A DNA stretch of 64,000 nt from Clostridiales bacterium (GTDB taxonomy: Bacteria; Bacillota; Clostridia; Lachnospirales; Lachnospiraceae): assembly GCA_023663185.1 (NCBI GenBank), contig JAMPHY010000005.1, forward strand, positions 124,001 to 188,000. Reading direction: 5' to 3'. The notes below the pieces were generated by a model. The model had not been told where the DNA came from and searched no databases. It was given only the letters and a program-made list of their open reading frames with translations. This document shows positions 59,893-64,000 of this stretch, piece by piece (position 1 is the first letter of the stretch; the number at the start of each line of letters is the position of its first letter). Both the position numbers and the translations under genes were made by a program.

Positions 59893-60267
59893 ATGGTTAA
59901 ATTATCAGAATCGGAATGGAAGGTTATTAGTTTATTGTGGGAAAAAGCACCCTGCACAATGATGCAGATTACCAATCATTTTAAGGAAACTACGGGGTGG
60001 AGCAAGCATACTGTTATGACGTTTCTGCGCCGCATGGAAGAGAAGGGAGCTGTCCATTACGAAGACGGCGGGCGCGCTAAGTTATATTATCCCGATATTG
60101 AGAAGGACGAAGCCGTCCTGCAGGAAACGGAAGAATTTCTGGATAAAGTATTCGGTGGGCGCATGGGGCTGATGCTGAACACTATGGTGGAGAAAAAAGC
60201 CCTCTCGAAAGAAGAAATAGAAGAACTTTACGAAATATTAAAAAGAGCGGAGGAAAACAGTATATGA
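59893..60267 (+). CDS. BlaI/MecI-family repressor
   Basis: This 124-residue protein has the BlaI winged helix (SESEWKVISLLWEKAPCTMM, WSKHTVMTFLRRMEEKGAVHYE) and a helical dimerisation tail (about 75-124). Family members are cleaved or inactivated when the paired membrane metalloprotease senses a signal. ATG at 59893 lies behind AAGGAGATAT. The next gene overlaps the stop (ATGA) and encodes an M56 protease, completing the classical BlaI/BlaR1-like pair. No beta-lactamase is in the window. Confidence 0.94.
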   Translation: MVKLSESEWKVISLLWEKAPCTMMQITNHFKETTGWSKHTVMTFLRRMEEKGAVHYEDGGRAKLYYPDIEKDEAVLQETEEFLDKVFGGRMGLMLNTMVEKKALSKEEIEELYEILKRAEENSI

Positions 60268-62069
60268 GAGATATGATAATTACTTCATCACTTTTGATTA
60301 TAGCAATTCTTTTTATCAGATACATAGTAAAAGGAAAAATCCACCCGCTGCTGCAATATTCGCTATGGCTGTTAGTGGTATTGAAACTTCTTATCCCCAT
60401 ACCGTTATGGAGCAGCCATGTCAGTGTGTTAAATCTTTTGCCGCAGGATATAGAGCAGGAAAACGGTTTTGACAACGCGGTGAACATATTGCAGGATATG
60501 ACAGGTATCGGGAATGCGAGTAAAACTAACGAGGCAGGGGAAAATAATGCAGACGTCGCCATAGGCGCAGAAATGATGTCTGCTATTCCGGATAAGGCTC
60601 TTTCAGGCAACATGGAAGGAACTGGCTTTTCATGGTCTGCGTTTTTTGCGGCGGTATGGTTTATTGGCATGATAATTACGGGCGGCTATATGCTTTTCTA
60701 TCAGATAAAATGGCAGCGTTTTCTGCGTAATAACAGAAAGCCGTTAAGCGCTGAAAATAGCGGAATTGCAAATGATTTAGGTATTACGCTGCCAATATAT
60801 ACAGTGGAAGGGCTGCCATCTCCCTGCTTAATCGGGAGAAACATCTATCTGACTGCTGAGATGGCGGAGGATAAGAAACAGCTTGAGCATATTCTTGCTC
60901 ATGAATATTGTCACTACAGACAGTTGGACTCTTTGTGGGTTATCATAAGGTGCGTGCTGACCGCGGTATACTGGTTTAATCCGCTTGTATGGACGGCGGC
61001 GTATCTCTCTAAACAGGATAGCGAGTTAGCGTGCGACGCTGCGGTAATTCGTATGCTGGGAGAAGATGAAAGGATTTCTTATGGCAAGACTCTTATAAAT
61101 TTAAGTTCGGGAGATTATTTTAAGGACAACAGAATTGGCGTGGCGTCTATGATGAGTGGTGGTGAAAAGCATATGAGGGAGAGAATTTTTAAAATTGCCC
61201 GCAGACCGAGATATATTGCGGCGGCAGCAGGCGTTGTTATTATTATGGCGGCAACGTTGATTGCAGTTACTTTTTCGGGGACAAGGGCTGAAGCTGAGCA
61301 ACAGGCGGAAATAGAGAAAGAGCAGGAAGCTGTCGAAGCCGCACAGCAGGCCGTGATAGAGAAAAAACAGGAAGCCGCGAAAGAAGAAATAGGGGTGAAA
61401 GTTCAGAATGAACAACAAGTAGAGGTGGAAGTGAAAGTTCAAGCTGAACAACAAACAGAATTAGAAGCAGTCAAAGAAGAACAGGAAGCACTTGCAGCGG
61501 TGTTGCAGGCGGAGATAGATAAAAAGCAAGAGGCAGCAGTCGAAGCCGCGAAGGAAGAAGCGGAAGCGAAAGCGAGGGAACAGGCGCAGCTACAAGCAGA
61601 ATTGAAAGCAGCTAAAGCAGAACAAGAGGCGCTTGTGGCAGAAATACAGAGCAAGTTAGACACAACGAACTATATAAATCCATGTCCTTCTTATACCAGA
61701 ATTTCAGATGGATTCGGTAAAAGAGTTAATCCGATGACAAATGAAGAAATTGTTCACAATGGAATAGATTTAGCAGCGGATAAAGACGCTGATATATTGG
61801 CGGCGGCAGACGGAACAGTGTACGAGGCAGGCTATAATGCCGATGATGGAAATTATGTAATAATACATCATGGGGCAGGAAATTATACTCATTATAATCA
61901 TTGCGCTGAAATTCTGGTGGAAGAAGGCGAGAGCGTAATCGGCGGGCAAAAAATTGCTGCCGTAGGAAGTACCGGACGCTCCACAGGCAACCATCTTTGC
62001 TTTAAGGTAGAAATTGATGGAGAATACGTTGACCCCGGCTTAATATTCTCGCGCGATGGGAATTCTTAA
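60264..62069 (+). CDS. M56 (BlaR1-like) membrane metalloprotease fused to an M23 peptidase domain
   Basis: This 601-residue protein has three N-terminal membrane segments around an M56 protease (His213, Glu214, His217 in AHEYCHYRQLD; NPLVWTAAYLSKQDSELACDAAV), a fourth segment near 310-335, a charged coiled coil (about 340-465; EKEQEAVEAAQQAVIEKKQE) and an M23 domain (about 470-595). In M23, the HxxxD metal motif is present (His498, Asp502 in HNGIDLA), but the HxH motif reads HLC (His577, Cys579). Cys could still bind zinc. BlaR1 senses beta-lactam; here a peptidoglycan-binding sensor is plausible. It overlaps the BlaI gene and should be its partner. Confidence 0.9.
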   Translation: MRDMIITSSLLIIAILFIRYIVKGKIHPLLQYSLWLLVVLKLLIPIPLWSSHVSVLNLLPQDIEQENGFDNAVNILQDMTGIGNASKTNEAGENNADVAIGAEMMSAIPDKALSGNMEGTGFSWSAFFAAVWFIGMIITGGYMLFYQIKWQRFLRNNRKPLSAENSGIANDLGITLPIYTVEGLPSPCLIGRNIYLTAEMAEDKKQLEHILAHEYCHYRQLDSLWVIIRCVLTAVYWFNPLVWTAAYLSKQDSELACDAAVIRMLGEDERISYGKTLINLSSGDYFKDNRIGVASMMSGGEKHMRERIFKIARRPRYIAAAAGVVIIMAATLIAVTFSGTRAEAEQQAEIEKEQEAVEAAQQAVIEKKQEAAKEEIGVKVQNEQQVEVEVKVQAEQQTELEAVKEEQEALAAVLQAEIDKKQEAAVEAAKEEAEAKAREQAQLQAELKAAKAEQEALVAEIQSKLDTTNYINPCPSYTRISDGFGKRVNPMTNEEIVHNGIDLAADKDADILAAADGTVYEAGYNADDGNYVIIHHGAGNYTHYNHCAEILVEEGESVIGGQKIAAVGSTGRSTGNHLCFKVEIDGEYVDPGLIFSRDGNS

Positions 62070-62185
62070 CAAAGCGTTAATAGACTCTTTCTTTCTGAAA
62101 TTTTTTGTGCTATAATGTATGCGTAAGCAACGTGGCACTGCTGTTATATTTAGGGGAAATCACGGATAGAAGGTAGTTGAGATAA

Positions 62186-62854
62186 ATGAAATATAAGAAA
62201 ATTAATGAAGCGACAGTCCAATGTATCATTTCAGAAGAGGACATGGAAGAATACGGTTTGACGCTTGCCGACATTTTTGAACGTAATGAAAAAGGAGAAG
62301 GCTTCTTGCGCGACGTGGTAGAGAGGGCGCATGATGAAGTCGGATACAGGCTGCGGGGCGATAATATTGCCATGCAGATTACGCCGATGCGCGATGAGGG
62401 GCTTGTAATTACTTTTTCTGATGCAAGCATAGCGGGTTTTCAGAATATGTTAGAACATCTTAAAGAGGTTCTTGCCGGTTTTAGTCAGGACGCTATGCAC
62501 GAGGCGGCGATACCGATTCAGGATAAAGAGGCGAAACACGGGAAAATCTCAGATGAAAACTGTCGCGCTTTTGTATTTGCTTCCATGAATAATTTATTGC
62601 GGTATTGTGCATCGATTCCGCCGGAATTATCAGTCAGAAGCAGTCTGTATAAACTGGAAGGAACTTATTATCTTGTAGTTGAGAAGATGAGGCTTTCCAG
62701 AAATAATTACAATAGAATAAGCGTTCAGGCAGTTGAATTTTCCAATATAATTATTCCTTCACAGGAGACGTTGACATACTTAGACGAACATGGAGAGTGC
62801 CTGATTAGAAATAAAGCGGTCAGCCGCTTGAGAAAAATATGTTTATCGAATTAG
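62186..62854 (+). CDS. mecA: Adaptor protein MecA
   Basis: MecA delivers substrates such as ComK to the ClpC-ClpP protease. The 222-residue protein has the N-terminal substrate-binding part (MKYKKINEATVQCIISEEDM, then EYGLTLADIFERNEKGEGFLRDV) and a C-terminal ClpC-binding domain (about 120-215; FVFASMNNLLRYCASIP, FSNIIIPSQETLTYLDEHGE). The length is typical. The start at 62186 lies behind GAAGG. The following esterase gene overlaps its end by 16 bases, so the two are translationally coupled. It is unrelated to the methicillin-resistance mecA gene. Confidence 0.9.
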   Translation: MKYKKINEATVQCIISEEDMEEYGLTLADIFERNEKGEGFLRDVVERAHDEVGYRLRGDNIAMQITPMRDEGLVITFSDASIAGFQNMLEHLKEVLAGFSQDAMHEAAIPIQDKEAKHGKISDENCRAFVFASMNNLLRYCASIPPELSVRSSLYKLEGTYYLVVEKMRLSRNNYNRISVQAVEFSNIIIPSQETLTYLDEHGECLIRNKAVSRLRKICLSN

Positions 62855-63498
62855 GACAATATAGGCTTACCTGTTATCCGCCAGAGAATAAAGATGTGCA
62901 AAACGCCGTTTATATACATACAGATGCGCAGGACGCAGAGGAGATATTTAAACTGACTGACAGGAATTTTGCCCTTATTGCCATAGATGGAATTGATTGG
63001 AACAGAGATTTAACCCCTTGGCAGCATGAGAAAGTGTTTGCGAAGGGGGAAGATTTTGCCGGAAAAGCTGATGATTATCTTGCCGTATTAACGGAAAAAC
63101 TTATTCCTGCCGCAGAGCAGGAATTTGCCTTGAATATAGATAAGAGGTATTTGGTGGGATACTCCCTTAGCGGATTATTTGCAGTATATGCGATTTACCA
63201 TACCGCTATATTTGATGGTATAGGTTCGATATCAGGCTCATTATGGTATGACGGTTTTACTGATTATGTGAAAAGTCATACTGTCAAACGTAATCCCGAT
63301 AAAATGTATTTTTCATTAGGGGACAAAGAGGCTTCGTCTGCACGTGGAATAATGCAGACTGTTTTAGTGCGCACAGAGCAGCTTGAGGAAAAATATAGAA
63401 ACGATGGTATTAAGACTATTTTGGAAATGAATGAGGGGAAGCATTTTACGAATGTGCATGAGAGAATTGTAAAGGGGATAAAGTGGTTATTATCATAA
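62839..63498 (+). CDS. Alpha/beta-hydrolase, esterase-D-like
   Basis: This 219-residue protein has a nucleophile elbow GYSLSGLFA (Ser at about residue 111), with an acidic residue and a late His (KHFTNVHERIVKGIKWLL) that complete a Ser-His-Asp triad. It matches the putative-esterase (IroE/EstD-like) fold. Many such enzymes act on siderophores or acyl sugars, but the substrate is not evident here. The start at 62839 overlaps mecA by 16 bases. The 40 bp before the helicase gene hold no other feature. Confidence 0.8.
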   Translation: MFIELGQYRLTCYPPENKDVQNAVYIHTDAQDAEEIFKLTDRNFALIAIDGIDWNRDLTPWQHEKVFAKGEDFAGKADDYLAVLTEKLIPAAEQEFALNIDKRYLVGYSLSGLFAVYAIYHTAIFDGIGSISGSLWYDGFTDYVKSHTVKRNPDKMYFSLGDKEASSARGIMQTVLVRTEQLEEKYRNDGIKTILEMNEGKHFTNVHERIVKGIKWLLS

Positions 63499-63538
63499 AA
63501 ATATTTAATATTAATGAAAAAGAGGTAGACAGTAGAAC

Positions 63539-64000
63539 ATGGCAGATTTTAAGAACACAGAAGTTAAATTGAATCAGGAAAAAGAAGTAAGCAAAACAGA
63601 AAAACAAGACGCCGATAACGCGGATACAGCGGTAAAATATCGCGATTCGGGGATTGATGAGAGAATTATTCGTGCGGTTGAAGAATTGGGATTTGAGAAT
63701 ATGACGCCGATTCAGCAGGAGGCGATTCCATTATTTTCATCGGGTAAAGACGTAATAGGGCAGGCGCAGACGGGAACAGGCAAGACGGCGGCGTTTGGCA
63801 TTCCTATTCTTGAAAAAATCAATCCGGACAACAGAGGATTGCAGGCGATTATCTTATGTCCGACAAGGGAGCTTGCTATGCAGGCGGCGGACGAGTTGCG
63901 CAAGTTTTCCAAATATATGAGTGGAATTAAGGTGCTTGCGGTTTATGGCGGACAGGATATTAACAAACAGATTAGAGGTTTAAAAGGCGGCGTGCAGATT
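63539..64000 (+). CDS. DEAD-box RNA helicase (3' end outside window)
   Basis: The first 154 residues of a DEAD-box helicase are visible. The Q motif (GFENMTPIQQEAIP), motif I (AQTGTGKTAAFGIP) and motif Ia (PTRELAMQ) are intact, preceded by a charged extension of about 35 residues. DEAD-box proteins unwind short RNA helices in ribosome assembly and mRNA decay. ATG at 63539 follows AAGAGG. The frame runs open to the end of the window. Confidence 0.95.
   Translation, partial: MADFKNTEVKLNQEKEVSKTEKQDADNADTAVKYRDSGIDERIIRAVEELGFENMTPIQQEAIPLFSSGKDVIGQAQTGTGKTAAFGIPILEKINPDNRGLQAIILCPTRELAMQAADELRKFSKYMSGIKVLAVYGGQDINKQIRGLKGGVQI

Noticed and set aside
62186-62854. mecA as a methicillin-resistance gene next to the BlaI/BlaR1-like pair
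   Set aside because: The protein is the ClpC adaptor MecA, which only shares the name; no penicillin-binding protein motif is present.

Overview
The window is about 64 kb of a low-to-moderate GC Firmicute. It is most likely a motile gut Lachnospiraceae (Clostridium cluster XIVa). The basis is the CBir1-like flagellin, the polyphosphate-polymerase/DUF4956/DUF4353 operon, the many two-component and c-di-GMP proteins, and the canonical rimP-nusA-ylxR-ylxQ-infB-rbfA-nrnA-truB-ribF order. I found no tRNA, rRNA or CRISPR array.

Layout. 1-2.9 kb: end of an ABC permease, its ATPase, a HAD remnant and an acetyltransferase. 2.9-8.8 kb: an operon of VTC polyphosphate polymerase, DUF4956 membrane protein, beta-helical lipoprotein and a CiaRH-like two-component system, preceded by a TTTAAG-N5-TTTAAG box. 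8.9-11.7 kb: MATE and MFS exporters. 11.8-27.1 kb: housekeeping (rimP to ribF operon, Na/Pi cotransporter, NlpC/P60 hydrolase, acyltransferase, rpsO, pnp). 27.2-31.8 kb: membrane protein, radical SAM protein, FAD oxidoreductase. 31.9-35.7 kb: the most interesting locus, an invertible switch. 35.8-50 kb: a 49-aa gene, an ECF sigma factor with two unknown proteins, two HD-GYP proteins, VanZ-like protein, two large hybrid kinases (one fused to a DegV domain) and GlgX. 50-58.4 kb: an accessory region with a truncated toxin-antitoxin pair, an Agr-like regulator/kinase pair, and relaxase, IS110 and other remnants between two 371-bp direct repeats. 58.4-64 kb: polyferredoxin with PadR regulator, BlaI with an M56-M23 fusion, MecA, an esterase and the start of a DEAD-box helicase.

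The switch. A small FimB-like tyrosine recombinase (32685-33266, minus) lies between two identical 26-bp inverted repeats (32561-32586 and 33380-33405). Each repeat has the arm-spacer-arm form of a recombinase core site, and the 7-bp spacers point in opposite directions, so recombination should invert about 0.8 kb. Inside the left end is a near-consensus sigma-28 promoter (TAAAGTAT-N11-TCCGATAT) that now faces left, toward a Uma2-family gene. After inversion it would face csrA and flagellin, with its -10 box about 97 bp before the csrA start. The flagellin leader carries two candidate CsrA sites. I read this as a self-contained phase-variation switch that sends flagellar-sigma transcription either to uma2 or to csrA-flagellin. 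The geometry is seen directly; function is inferred.

A second unusual feature is a family of four long intergenic palindromes with a conserved core and copy-specific but self-complementary outer arms (4457, 29026, 40726, 50022).
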